Part shown: piece after piece, positions 48,879 to 57,542 of the stretch
Position numbering within the stretch: the first letter of the stretch is position 1
How the letters are laid out: each line of letters starts with the position of its first letter
Assembly: GCF_039523795.1 (NCBI RefSeq)
Contig: NZ_BAAAFZ010000060.1
Coordinates: 1-64,000 of the forward strand
DNA from: Craurococcus roseus
Lineage (GTDB): Bacteria; Pseudomonadota; Alphaproteobacteria; Acetobacterales; Acetobacteraceae
Length of the DNA: 64,000 nucleotides
Reading direction: 5' to 3'
Made by a program: the position numbers and the translations under genes
Notes under the pieces: generated by a model
The model's input: the letters and a program-made list of their open reading frames with translations, nothing else
Databases searched by the model: none
What the model was told of the DNA's origin: nothing

Positions 48879-49580
48879 TCAGAACCTCTCCACCCAGGGA
48901 CGCAACTCGACCTCCCACGTCCAGGCGCTCCGGTCCTGTTCCAGCACGTGGAGGTAGGTGCGCGCGATCGCGTCCGGGTCCAGCATGCTGTCCGGCTCTC
49001 CCGCCGCGTCCTGCCGCCGCCCGCTGCGGATGCCGCCGTCGATGACGAAGTGCGCGACGTGGATGCCCTTCGGCGCCAGTTCGCGGGCCATGCTCTGCGC
49101 CAGCCCGCGCAACGCGAACTTGCCCATCGCGAAGGACGAGGAGTTGGCGTAGCCCTTCACGCTCGCGGAGGCGCCGGTGAACAGCACCGCGCCCTGCCCC
49201 TTCGGCAGCATCCGCTTCGCCGCGGCCTGCGCCACGAGGAAACCGCCGTAGGCCGTGACCTTGATCGCGTCCAGCACGCCTTCCGGGTCGAGGTCCACCA
49301 ACGGCCCGCGCACCCGCGCGCTCGGGTTGTACACGACGACCTCCGGCGGGCCGCCGAGCGCCGCGTCGGCCGCCTGGAACATGGCTTCCACGTCGGCGGG
49401 CTTGGAGGCGTCGCAGGCGAAGGTCTCCGCCCTCAACTCGGACGCCAGCGCGGCGAGCTTGCCCTTGTCGCGCGCCGCGAGGCCGATCCGCATCCCCGCG
49501 CCCGCGAAGGTGCGCGCGACCGAGGCGCTCAGGCCGTCGCCGGCGCCTACGACCAGCGCCGACCGATAGTGGTGCCGCAT
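48879..49580 (-). CDS. SDR-family protein lacking the catalytic Tyr
   Basis: 233 residues. VVGAGDGLSASVARTFAGAG is a Rossmann glycine motif. VVYNPSARVRGPL stands where N-A-G is usual, and TGASASVKG holds the Ser. At the Y-x-x-x-K site the sequence is SSSFAMGKFALRG, so the proton-donor Tyr is Phe150 with Lys154 kept. The protein may bind NAD(P)H without normal dehydrogenase activity or use another acid. GGGAGGG precedes the ATG. It lies between an ABM and a phytase-like gene on the same strand. Confidence 0.85.
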   Translation of the reverse strand: MRHHYRSALVVGAGDGLSASVARTFAGAGMRIGLAARDKGKLAALASELRAETFACDASKPADVEAMFQAADAALGGPPEVVVYNPSARVRGPLVDLDPEGVLDAIKVTAYGGFLVAQAAAKRMLPKGQGAVLFTGASASVKGYANSSSFAMGKFALRGLAQSMARELAPKGIHVAHFVIDGGIRSGRRQDAAGEPDSMLDPDAIARTYLHVLEQDRSAWTWEVELRPWVERF

Positions 49581-49623
49581 CGTGGTCCCTCCCTGGAAAC
49601 CGGCGACCGCCACGGTGGCACCG

Positions 49624-50994
49624 TCAGCGCGCCCGCAGCAACTCCGGCACGCGCAGCAGCACGAACTCGTTGTCGTCCGCCCGAGTCAGGTGGCGGCCGG
49701 CGCTGAAGGGCAGGTTGTTGTCGTTGGCGACGACGATGTGGTCCGCATCCACCGCCGCCACGTTCTCGATGGTGAAGAACGGGAAGGCGAAGCGGTCGCG
49801 CGGCGCGTCCGCCGGCCGGTCGCCGCGCTGCCGGGCGACGCCTTCCGGATCGCGGATCGCCAGGAGGTCGATGTGGCCGATCTTGCGCACGAAGCCCTCC
49901 GGGTCCGGCTCGCCGAGGTCGATCAGGTACACGCGCTTGAAGCGGGCCGGGGCTGGGAAGCAGGCGGGGGGCTGCCGTCCTTCGGCGCAGGCTAGGCCCG
50001 GGTCGCCCTCGCCGTTGTCGCGCTCGATCACCAGCGCGCGGCGCTCGTCCACCATGTTGAAGTCGCCGATGGCCGTGGAGCCCTCCTCAAGCCGGTAGCG
50101 CAGCACGCGGCCGGTCCAATCGGCCGCGCGGGTGTCGAACTCCAGCACGCGCAGGAAGCGGCCTTCCGGCTCGTCCGTGCCTTGCTTGTAGAGCGGCTGT
50201 TCCAGCATGGCGTAGAGGCGCGAGCCGTCCTGGCTTGCCGCCATGCCCTCGAAGCCGCCGGAGCGGCGCGCCTCGAAGGCGGCGGGCGCCGCGGGGCTTG
50301 CCGGCACTTGCAGGGCGAAGTGGTCGGGGCCTCGCAGGGTGCGCCCGTCCATGCGCGTCTCGCGGAAGTGCGTCACGCGTCCCTCCGCGTCCGCGCGGAC
50401 CAGGTAGGGCCCGAACTCGTCGCCGAACCAGAAGCCGTCGCCTACCGGCTGGATGCTTTCGATGTCGAGGTCGGCGCCGGTCAGGAACCGGGTCGGCGAC
50501 GGGTCGGTGACGATGTGGAAGGGGACCACGCGGTTCGGGTCGCTGAGGAACACGGTGCGCTCGACGGCCACGGTGCCGGCGCGCCAATCCGGCCGCACGC
50601 GGTGGAACACCAGCAGCGCGTCCGGGCTGTTGCGCTTGTTGCCGAAGCCGTTGTCGGTCAGCACCCAATGGCTGCCGTCGCCGGCGGGCTTGATGCCGGA
50701 GAAGCCCTGCACCGGCTGGCCGCGGAAGGGCAGCGACAGGCCGGTCGGGCGGCGGCCGTGCGGCGCGCCGGTGTCGCCCGGCACGCTGCCCGGCTCCTCC
50801 GCGCGGCGGTTCTCCGGCCCGGTGAAGCGGCCGGACAGGGCGAAGCCGGGCGGCGCGCCCTGGGGCGGCGGCGTGAAGGTCGCGGCCGGCAGGACCGCGT
50901 GGCCGGCGAGCGTCGCCTCGAAGCGGGTGTCGGCGGCCGCGGGCGGGGCCAGGGCGAGCAGGGCGGCGGCGAGGAGGGGCACGGTGCGCGTCAT
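49624..50994 (-). CDS. Exported esterase-like-activity-of-phytase family protein
   Basis: 456 residues with a signal peptide (VPLLAAALLALAPPAAA). The propeller-like body GFSGIKPAGDGSHWVLTDNG, IESIQPVGDGFWFGDEFGPY, GGFEGMAASQDGSRLYAMLE and EGSTAIGDFNMVDERRALVI matches the Phytase-like family of periplasmic proteins of unknown substrate. It may hydrolyse phosphoesters. It stands alone, 43 bp from the SDR start on the same strand. Confidence 0.85.
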   Translation of the reverse strand: MTRTVPLLAAALLALAPPAAADTRFEATLAGHAVLPAATFTPPPQGAPPGFALSGRFTGPENRRAEEPGSVPGDTGAPHGRRPTGLSLPFRGQPVQGFSGIKPAGDGSHWVLTDNGFGNKRNSPDALLVFHRVRPDWRAGTVAVERTVFLSDPNRVVPFHIVTDPSPTRFLTGADLDIESIQPVGDGFWFGDEFGPYLVRADAEGRVTHFRETRMDGRTLRGPDHFALQVPASPAAPAAFEARRSGGFEGMAASQDGSRLYAMLEQPLYKQGTDEPEGRFLRVLEFDTRAADWTGRVLRYRLEEGSTAIGDFNMVDERRALVIERDNGEGDPGLACAEGRQPPACFPAPARFKRVYLIDLGEPDPEGFVRKIGHIDLLAIRDPEGVARQRGDRPADAPRDRFAFPFFTIENVAAVDADHIVVANDNNLPFSAGRHLTRADDNEFVLLRVPELLRAR

Positions 50995-51054
50995 GCCCCC
51001 ACCCCTAGCCGCGCCGCGGTTGCGTGCGTGTGACGTTCCCGTGACCGCCCGCGG

Positions 51055-51459
51055 TCAGCGCGCCGCCGGCAGGTCGCCGCGTCGCGCCGCCCCGACCACG
51101 GCCAAGAGCGCCAGGAGGACGAACGCCGGCAAGGCCAGGAGCACGCCGTCCCCGGCGCGCAGGTGGCTGAAGGCGGCGCCGACCATCACGGCGCCCAGCA
51201 GCAACGCGGCCGGCGCCGCGGAGCGGCGGAACAGCAGCGCCAAGCCGGCGCCCAGCTCCAAGACGCCGATGACGTACATGAACCAAAGCGCGTAGCCGAA
51301 ATGCGCGAAGCCCTGCACCTCGAACTCGATCGCGGCCAGCTTCATCAACCCGGCCGCCACGAACACGGCCGCCAACAACACGCGCAACGCCAACCCAGCG
51401 CGCGCGCGGGCGCGCCCCGGCACGCCATCGGAACCCCCAGTCGCAGTCGCAATCGCCAT
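51055..51459 (-). CDS. DoxX-family membrane protein
   Basis: 134 residues with four hydrophobic segments: ALRVLLAAVFVAAGLMKLAA, FGYALWFMYVIGVLELGAGL, AALLLGAVMVGAAFSHLRAG and LALPAFVLLALLAVVGAA. FVAAGLMKL and GVLELGAGLALL are DoxX-like. It is a small inner-membrane protein of unclear function, often redox linked. It lies 60 bp upstream of the phytase-like gene on the same strand. Confidence 0.82.
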   Translation of the reverse strand: MAIATATGGSDGVPGRARARAGLALRVLLAAVFVAAGLMKLAAIEFEVQGFAHFGYALWFMYVIGVLELGAGLALLFRRSAAPAALLLGAVMVGAAFSHLRAGDGVLLALPAFVLLALLAVVGAARRGDLPAAR

Positions 51460-51538
51460 CGGTCAGCCCCTTCCTCTCGGGTCGGGGGCGTCTAGCCGCT
51501 TCGCTTCAGCAGGGCCGTGACGCGGCGCACAGCGCGGC

Positions 51539-52246
51539 TCAGGCGCCGACCCGCCGCAAAGGAGCGCGGGGCGCGCCGTCCGGGCCCCAATTGGCATCGT
51601 CCAGCCAAGCGGCGATGGCGTCCCGCCGGTCGGGCCACTCGTCGGCCAGGATGGAGAACATGGCCGTGTCGCGTTGCCGCCCCTTCACCACCATGCTCGC
51701 CCGCAACACGCCCTCCGGCACGAAGCCGAGCCGCGCGGCGGCGGCGCGCGACGGCGCGTTGAGCGCGTTGCACTTCCAGAGCAGCCGCCGGTAGCCGAGG
51801 TCGTCCATGGCGTGCCGCATCAGCAGGAACATCGCCTCCGTCGCCGCCCGGGTCCGCTGCATCCTGGGCGAGAAGTAGATGTTGCCGATTTCGATCGCCG
51901 CGTTGGCGGGCTGGATGTCCATGAGCGTCAGCCAGCCGTCGGCGGTGCCGGTGCGGTGCGGGCGCACGGCCCACGCCATCGGGTCGTGCGTGGCCGCGAA
52001 GCCGCCGAGAAAGGCGCGCAACGCCGCCTCCGACGCGAAGGGGCCGTAGCCGAGGTAGGCCCAAGCCGCCACGGCCCGCTCCTCGCCGCCGGTTCGGGTG
52101 GCCAGCCACAGCTCCGGCGCGTGGCGGACGTGCAGCGGTTCCAGGTCGACCGAGCGGCCCGGGTGCGGCACGCGCGCCGGCAGCGGCCGAGGGGTCGGGT
52201 CCACCTCGGGGCCGAGCGGGGGTGGCGTTTCGGGCGCGTCAGGCAT
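51539..52246 (-). CDS. GNAT-family N-acetyltransferase (RimJ/RimL-like)
   Basis: 235 residues. GWLTLMDIQPANAAIEIGNI, TRAATEAMFLLMRHAMDDLG and LWKCNALNAPSRAAAARLGF are the acetyl-CoA binding strand-helix and terminal N-x-x-S-x-x-x-A-x-x-x-G-F segment of RimJ-type GNATs. It probably acetylates a protein N-terminus or small amine. The ATG was chosen with GGGAGGA ahead; 120 bp separate it from the divergent reductase gene. Confidence 0.85.
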   Translation of the reverse strand: MPDAPETPPPLGPEVDPTPRPLPARVPHPGRSVDLEPLHVRHAPELWLATRTGGEERAVAAWAYLGYGPFASEAALRAFLGGFAATHDPMAWAVRPHRTGTADGWLTLMDIQPANAAIEIGNIYFSPRMQRTRAATEAMFLLMRHAMDDLGYRRLLWKCNALNAPSRAAAARLGFVPEGVLRASMVVKGRQRDTAMFSILADEWPDRRDAIAAWLDDANWGPDGAPRAPLRRVGA

Positions 52247-52367
52247 CGGCGGCGTCCTCCCGGCGACGGAACGGGCCGCATCCTGCCCACGGCGTAGGCC
52301 GGCGCAAACCAGACCCGCGCGTCCAGCGGTTGCATCCTGTGCCGCGCCGCAGCATGTAGCGGACGCC

Positions 52368-53189
52368 ATGAACGCCCTTTCCCCCGCCACCACCGGAGCC
52401 GCCGCGCCCAAGATTCCCGCCGCTTTCCACGGCGAGGCCGTGACCTGGGTGCATCACTGGACCGACCGGCTCTTCTCGTTCCGCTGCACCCGGAACGAGG
52501 GCTTCCGCTTCGTGGCCGGACAGTTCGCCATGATCGGCCTGATGGTGGAGGGCAAGCCCTTGGTGCGCGCCTATTCCATGGTCAGCGCGCCCTGGGAGGA
52601 GGAGCTGGAGTTCCTCTCCATCAAGGTGCAGCGCGGCCCCCTCACCTCGCGCCTGCAGCACGTGAAGCCGGGCGACACGGTGCTGATCGGCCGCAAGCCG
52701 ACCGGCACGCTGCTCACCGAGAACCTGCTGCCGGGCCGGACCCTGTGGATGTTCTCCACCGGCACCGGCATCGCGCCCTTCATGAGCCTGATCCGCGAGC
52801 CGGAGGTGTACGACCGCTTCGAGCGCGTCGTGCTGGCCCACACCGTCCGCCAGGTGGACGAGTTGGCCTATCGGAATCTGATCAGCCACGAGTTGCACGA
52901 GCACGAATTCCTCGGCGAGCTGGTCGCCGGCAGGCTGCTCTACTACCCGAGCGTGACCCGCGAGGCCTTCCAGACGCAGGGGCGCATCACCGCCCTCGTC
53001 GAGAGCGGGCGGATCTTCGACGACCTCGGCCTGCCGCCGCTGTCGCCCGAGTCGGACCGGGTCATGCTCTGCGGGTCGGAAGCGATGAACGCGGACGTCT
53101 CGGCCATGCTGGAAGCACGCGGCTTCGCCGAAGGCTCGAACCACGAGCCCGGCAGCTACGTGGTCGAGAAGGCGTTCGTGACGAAGTAG
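52368..53189 (+). CDS. fpr: Ferredoxin/flavodoxin-NADP+ reductase (Fpr-like)
   Basis: 273 residues. FRFVAGQFAMIGLMVEGKPL and VRAYSMVSAPWEEELEFLSI form the FAD-binding R-x-Y-S-M motif. TGTGIAPFMSLIREPEVYDR is the NADP-binding T-G-T-G-I-A-P motif. VMLCGSEAMNADVSAMLEARG and the ending HEPGSYVVEKAFV are typical of bacterial subclass I FNRs. It transfers electrons between NADPH and ferredoxin or flavodoxin in the cytoplasm. It is monocistronic by position, divergent from the GNAT gene. Confidence 0.93.
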   Translation: MNALSPATTGAAAPKIPAAFHGEAVTWVHHWTDRLFSFRCTRNEGFRFVAGQFAMIGLMVEGKPLVRAYSMVSAPWEEELEFLSIKVQRGPLTSRLQHVKPGDTVLIGRKPTGTLLTENLLPGRTLWMFSTGTGIAPFMSLIREPEVYDRFERVVLAHTVRQVDELAYRNLISHELHEHEFLGELVAGRLLYYPSVTREAFQTQGRITALVESGRIFDDLGLPPLSPESDRVMLCGSEAMNADVSAMLEARGFAEGSNHEPGSYVVEKAFVTK

Positions 53190-53263
53190 GACCAATCACG
53201 GTCTCACCAGCGGCCCCCTCCCGGCGCTCCGGCGCCATTGCGGGATCGTCCTTGTGCCGTTAT

Positions 53264-53296
53264 GTGCCCGGCGGGATCGCGACGCCCCGCCGGCAC
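53264..53296 (+). terminator. GC-rich hairpin between fpr and dctP
   Basis: GTGCCCGGCGGG (53264-53275) pairs with CCCGCCGGCAC (53286-53296) with one bulged base and a 10-nt loop, 38 bp before the dctP ATG. It could be the fpr terminator or a leader structure of dctP mRNA; no T-run follows. Confidence 0.35.
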
Positions 53297-53334
53297 TACA
53301 TGCGGCCGGGGCGCGACACGCCTGGGAGAAGACG

Positions 53335-54477
53335 ATGTCCGAGGAAACGACCGCCCCGCGACGCCGTGGCTTGTTGAAGGCCGCTGCCGTGGGGGCTGCT
53401 GGCACCGCCGTGCTGGCCACACCCAACGTCAGCCGCGCGCAGACCGTGACCATGCGGTTCCAATCCACATGGCCGCAGCGCGACATCTTCCATGAATTCG
53501 CCCAAGACTACGTAACGCGCGTCAACGCCATGGCGGGCGGGCGGCTACGGCTGGAGTTGCTGGCGGCCGGCGCGGTGGTGGGCGCGTTCCAGTTGCTCGA
53601 CGCGGTCTCGGCCGGCACCCTGGACGGCGGCCACGGCGTTTCCGCCTATTGGTTCGGCAAGAACAAGGCGTTCAGCCTGTTCGGCACCACGCCGCCCTGG
53701 TTCGGCGACGCCAACCAGCTCCTTGGCTGGTTCTACCACGGCGGCGGTGAGGCCCTGTACAAGGAGCTGATGGCCGACATCCTGAAGGTGAACGCCGTCG
53801 GCTTCCTCACCGGCCCGATGCCGACCCAACCGCTCGGCTGGTTCAAGCAGCCGATCGAGCGCCCGGAGCAGATCCGCGGCCTCAAGTACCGCACCGTGGG
53901 CTTGGCCGCCGACCTGTTCAACGAGATGGGCGCGGCGGTGGTGTCCCTGCCGGGCGGCGAGATCGTCCCGGCGCTGGAGCGGGGCGTGATCGACGGGGCG
54001 GAGTTCAACAACCCCTCCTCCGACCGCATCCTCGGCTTCCCGGACGTCGCCAAGAACTACATGATCCAGAGCTACCACCAGAAGGTGGAGAGCTTCGAGG
54101 TGCTGTTCAACAAGGGCAAGTACGACGCCCTGCCCGCGGAGCTGCAAGCGGTGCTGCGCTACAGCGCCGAGGCGGCGTCCTCCGACATGAGCTGGAAGCT
54201 GCAGGACCGCTACTCGCGCGACCTGCTCGCCATGGCGCAGCAGCAGGGCGTGAACGTGCGCCCGACGCCGCGGCCGGTGCTGGACGCGCAGTTGCAGGCC
54301 TGGGACCGGGTCGTGCAGAAGCTGGAAGGCGACAACTCCTCGCCCGCGGCCGGGCCGTTCTTCAAGAAGGTTTGCGACAGCCAGCGCGAGTGGTGCCGGC
54401 GCGTGGGCAACTTCGTGCTGCGCTACGAGGCGAGCCAGGCGGTGGCGTACAACCACTTCTTCTCCCGCCAAGGCTGA
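53335..54477 (+). CDS. dctP: TRAP transporter substrate-binding protein DctP (Tat-like signal)
   Basis: 380 residues. The signal PRRRGLLKAAAVGAAGTAVL is twin-arginine. The body TVTMRFQSTWPQRDIFHEFA, FNEMGAAVVSLPGGEIVPAL and RGVIDGAEFNNPSSD follows the DctP fold, including the Arg of LKYRTVGLAADL that usually contacts a ligand carboxylate. It captures a carboxylate-type ligand in the periplasm. GGGAGAAG precedes the ATG. It is the first gene of dctPQM. Confidence 0.9.
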   Translation: MSEETTAPRRRGLLKAAAVGAAGTAVLATPNVSRAQTVTMRFQSTWPQRDIFHEFAQDYVTRVNAMAGGRLRLELLAAGAVVGAFQLLDAVSAGTLDGGHGVSAYWFGKNKAFSLFGTTPPWFGDANQLLGWFYHGGGEALYKELMADILKVNAVGFLTGPMPTQPLGWFKQPIERPEQIRGLKYRTVGLAADLFNEMGAAVVSLPGGEIVPALERGVIDGAEFNNPSSDRILGFPDVAKNYMIQSYHQKVESFEVLFNKGKYDALPAELQAVLRYSAEAASSDMSWKLQDRYSRDLLAMAQQQGVNVRPTPRPVLDAQLQAWDRVVQKLEGDNSSPAAGPFFKKVCDSQREWCRRVGNFVLRYEASQAVAYNHFFSRQG

Positions 54478-54497
54478 CGCCCGCGGCCGTTTTGGGC

Positions 54498-54531
54498 ACC
54501 CCGCCATCCGAGCCGCGGGTGGCGGGGTTTT
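54498..54531 (+). terminator. Rho-independent terminator or attenuator after dctP
   Basis: ACCCCGCCA (54498-54506) pairs with TGGCGGGGT (54520-54528), followed by TTT to 54531. It sits between dctP and dctQ, so it probably terminates most transcripts and lets a fraction read into the membrane genes. Confidence 0.75.
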
Positions 54532-54568
54532 CATGCACGGCTCGCGCGCCCAACGAGGGAAACCGCGC

Positions 54569-55216
54569 ATGCAGCGCCTGCTGCTCGGCATAGACCGGCT
54601 CAGCACCGCGATCGGTCAGACCTTCGCCTGGTGCATCTTGGTGCTGACCGCCGTCGTCGTTTACGAGGTGTTCGTGCGCTACGTGTTCCGGGCGCCGACC
54701 ACCTGGGGCTACGACGTGTCCTACATGCTGTACGGCACGCTGTTCATGATGGCGGGCGCCTACGCCCTGTCGCGCAACGGCCACGTGCGGGGCGATTTCC
54801 TGTACCGCAACTTCCCGCCACAGCGGCAGGCGTGGTTCGACCTCGTCCTCTACGTGCTGTTCTTCTTCCCGGCGATCTTCGCCTTCATGATCTCCGGCTG
54901 GACCTTCTTCGCCGACAGCCTCCGGCAGAACGAGCGGAGCATGTTCAGCCCGACCGGCCCGGTGATCTGGCCGTTCAAGTTCCTCATCCCCGTGGTCGGC
55001 CTCCTGCTGCTGCTGCAAGGGCTGGCCGAGGTGGTGCGCTGCTGGCGCTGCATCCAGTCCGGCGAATGGCCGAAGCGCCTGTCCGACGTGGAGGAGCTGG
55101 AGCAGCAGGTGCTCGCCGCCGCGGCCGAGCGCGACCCCGAGGAGCTGGCGCGCGAGATGGCGCGCAGCGGGCACATCCCCGGCGAGCGCGCCGGCGACCA
55201 GCAGGACGGCAGGTGA
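54569..55216 (+). CDS. dctQ: TRAP transporter small permease DctQ
   Basis: 215 residues with four hydrophobic helices. VVVYEVFVRYVFRAPTTWGY is the DctQ signature, and GAYALSRNGHVRGDFLYRNF follows. It forms the small membrane subunit that pairs with DctM. A charged C-terminal tail of about 50 residues (EELEQQVLAAAAERDPEELA) extends into the cytoplasm and is longer than usual. The start Met is preceded by GAGGGAAA; an upstream in-frame ATG at 54533 lies in the terminator tail and is less likely. Confidence 0.9.
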   Translation: MQRLLLGIDRLSTAIGQTFAWCILVLTAVVVYEVFVRYVFRAPTTWGYDVSYMLYGTLFMMAGAYALSRNGHVRGDFLYRNFPPQRQAWFDLVLYVLFFFPAIFAFMISGWTFFADSLRQNERSMFSPTGPVIWPFKFLIPVVGLLLLLQGLAEVVRCWRCIQSGEWPKRLSDVEELEQQVLAAAAERDPEELAREMARSGHIPGERAGDQQDGR

Positions 55217-55223
55217 CCCCCCG

Positions 55224-56618
55224 ATGAGCGATGGCGCACTGGGCCTCACCCAGCTCTTCCTCTTCCTGTTCTTCATCATGCTGGGCTTCCCCATCGCGTT
55301 CACGCTGATGGCGATGGGGCTGTTCTTCGGCTACCTCGGCATGGGCGACCGCATCTTCGACCTGCTGATCCAGCGCACCTACTCGGTCATGTCGAACGAC
55401 GTGCTGATCAGCGTGCCGCTCTTCGTGTTCATGGGCTACATCATCGAGCGGGCGAACATCCTCGACCGGCTGTTCCGCTCGCTCCAGATGGCGTCCGGCA
55501 ACATCCCCGGCAGCCTCGCGGTGGCGACGCTGGCCACCTGCGCGCTGTTCGCCACCGCCACCGGCATCGTCGGCGCGGTGGTGACGCTGATGGGCCTGCT
55601 CGCCCTGCCGCCGATGCTGCGGGCCGGCTACGACGTGAAGCTGGCCACCGGCGTGATCGCCGCGGGCGGCTGCCTCGGCATCCTGATCCCGCCCTCCATC
55701 ATGTTGATCCTTTACGGCGCAACGGCGGGCGTGTCGGTGGTGCAGCTCTACGCCGCGGCCTTCATTCCGGGCCTCATGCTGGCGGGACTCTACATCCTCT
55801 ACGCCATGGGCATCGCGCTGGTGAAGCCGAGCGTCGCGCCGAGGCTGCCGCCGGAGGAGGTGCAAGTCCCCTTCGTCACCATCCTCTGGTCCCTGCTCAC
55901 CTCCTTCTTCCCCCTCGCGCTGCTGATCGCCCTGGTGCTAGGCGCCATCCTGATGGGCCTGGCCACGCCATCGGAGGCGGCCGCGATGGGCTCGCTGGGC
56001 TCCATCGTCCTCGCCATCGCCTACCGTTCGTTCTCGATCACCAAGTTGCGGGAGAGCGTGTTCCTCACCGCGCGCACCAGCGCCATGGTGTGCTGGCTGT
56101 TCGTGGGCTCGGCCATCTTCTCTTCGGTGTTCGGCTACCTCGGCGGCCAAGCGCTGGTGGAGGAGTTCTTCAAGGGCCTGCCGCTCAACAGCTTCACCTT
56201 CATGGTCCTGGCCCAAGCGCTGATCTTCGTGCTTGGCTGGCCGCTGGAGTGGACCGAGATCATCGTGATCTTCGTCCCCATCTTCCTGCCGTTGCTGGAC
56301 GACTTCGGCGTGGACCCGCTGTTCTTCGGCATCATGATCGCGCTGAACCTGCAAACCAGCTTCCTGTCGCCGCCGGTCGCCATGGCCGCCTTCTACTTGA
56401 AGGGCGTGGCGCCCAAGCACGTGCGGCTGGAGGAGATCTTCTCGGGCTGCATGCCCTTCATCTACATCGTCGTGCTCTGCATGATTTCGGTCTACGTGTT
56501 CCCGGACTTGGTGAACTGGCTCCCGGAGCGCCTCTATGGCGGCGACGCCGGCGCCCCGGCGGTGCAGGTGGACGCGCCGCCCGAGGGCGGCTTCCAAGAG
56601 GAAGAAACCCTCCGGTAG
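55224..56618 (+). CDS. dctM: TRAP transporter large permease DctM
   Basis: 464 residues with about 12 hydrophobic segments. LFLFFIMLGFPIAFTLMAMG, GGCLGILIPPSIMLILYGAT and LATPSEAAAMGSLGSIVLAI are DctM signatures. It forms the Na+-driven channel of the TRAP system with DctP and DctQ. It starts 7 bp after dctQ and ends 5 bp before a hydratase-like gene. The ligand is unknown; the downstream enzyme hints at a catabolic acid. Confidence 0.92.
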   Translation: MSDGALGLTQLFLFLFFIMLGFPIAFTLMAMGLFFGYLGMGDRIFDLLIQRTYSVMSNDVLISVPLFVFMGYIIERANILDRLFRSLQMASGNIPGSLAVATLATCALFATATGIVGAVVTLMGLLALPPMLRAGYDVKLATGVIAAGGCLGILIPPSIMLILYGATAGVSVVQLYAAAFIPGLMLAGLYILYAMGIALVKPSVAPRLPPEEVQVPFVTILWSLLTSFFPLALLIALVLGAILMGLATPSEAAAMGSLGSIVLAIAYRSFSITKLRESVFLTARTSAMVCWLFVGSAIFSSVFGYLGGQALVEEFFKGLPLNSFTFMVLAQALIFVLGWPLEWTEIIVIFVPIFLPLLDDFGVDPLFFGIMIALNLQTSFLSPPVAMAAFYLKGVAPKHVRLEEIFSGCMPFIYIVVLCMISVYVFPDLVNWLPERLYGGDAGAPAVQVDAPPEGGFQEEETLR

Positions 56619-56623
56619 CGGCG

Positions 56624-57337
56624 ATGTCGTCCGGGGCATCGCCCGAGCAGATCGCGGGCTGGCTGGCCGAAGCGCTGGAAACCGGCAACCCGCTCGCCCC
56701 GCTTCCCGCCGGGGCCGAGCCGGCCGGCGTCGCCGAAGGCGTGCACGTCGCGGCCTTGGTGCTCGCATCGCTCGGCCTCGTGCCCTGCGGCTTGCGGTTC
56801 GCGCCGGGGCCGGACGGCGCGATGCTGGCGGGCCCGGTGCTGGAAGGGCGCCTGCTGCCGGACGGCGCGGCGGTCGCGCTCGCCACCGCCCGGCACGCCG
56901 CGGTGGCGCCGGGCGTGATGGGCGTGCTGGCGGAGGACTTGCCGGCCGAAGCGGACGGCGGCCTCCCGGCCTTCTCCGCCCTGCACCCGATCCTCGACGT
57001 CTCCGCGTGGCGGCTGCGCGACCGGCCCGGCTCGCCCGGCCTCGCCGCCGCCGACCTGTCGGGCCACGGCTTCATCGTGGCCGGGCGCGGCAAATGCGGC
57101 ATGGTCGCCGGCCCGTTGCCGGTGGGCATGGCGCCGGCGGGCGCCAAGCGCCGTCCGCAGACGCTGGACGCGGCGGCGGCGCTGCTCGCGGCGGCAAGAG
57201 CGGCTCGGTTGGCCGGCGGCCTGCCACGCGGCGCCGTGCTGGCGGCCGTGCTCGGCCCGAGCGTCGCGCCGGCGGAAGGACAGGAGATCGTGGCGGGCCT
57301 CGGCGCCCTGGGCCGCGTGCGCGCGGCGTTCCGCTGA
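56624..57337 (+). CDS. 2-keto-4-pentenoate hydratase-like protein (degenerate)
   Basis: 237 residues. LGLVPCGLRFAPGPDGAMLA with GPVLEGRLLPDG, VMGVLAEDLPAEADGGLPAF, ALHPILDVSAWRLRDRP and LSGHGFIVAGR echo the hydratase/decarboxylase fold (MhpD family). The metal-binding glutamates expected in the P-E-I-A-F-V segment are absent (APGVMGVL), so it may be inactive or have changed chemistry. It starts 5 bp after dctM, so it should process or sense the TRAP ligand (inference). Confidence 0.55.
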   Translation: MSSGASPEQIAGWLAEALETGNPLAPLPAGAEPAGVAEGVHVAALVLASLGLVPCGLRFAPGPDGAMLAGPVLEGRLLPDGAAVALATARHAAVAPGVMGVLAEDLPAEADGGLPAFSALHPILDVSAWRLRDRPGSPGLAAADLSGHGFIVAGRGKCGMVAGPLPVGMAPAGAKRRPQTLDAAAALLAAARAARLAGGLPRGAVLAAVLGPSVAPAEGQEIVAGLGALGRVRAAFR

Positions 57338-57542
57338 CAACCGGAGCGGGCATCCCGCGCCGCCCGCCGTCTTACATTGTCGTCAGCGCCGGACGCGCCC
57401 CCGAATGGGGGATTGACGGTCCGCTCGCGTTACGTCGAATGTGCGCCACCGGGCTTGTTTCCAGCACGCACCGAGCCGCGCCCCCATGGGCCGCGCGCCG
57501 GTCGGCGGCAGGACCATGCCGCGCAAGAACAGGGAAGACGGG

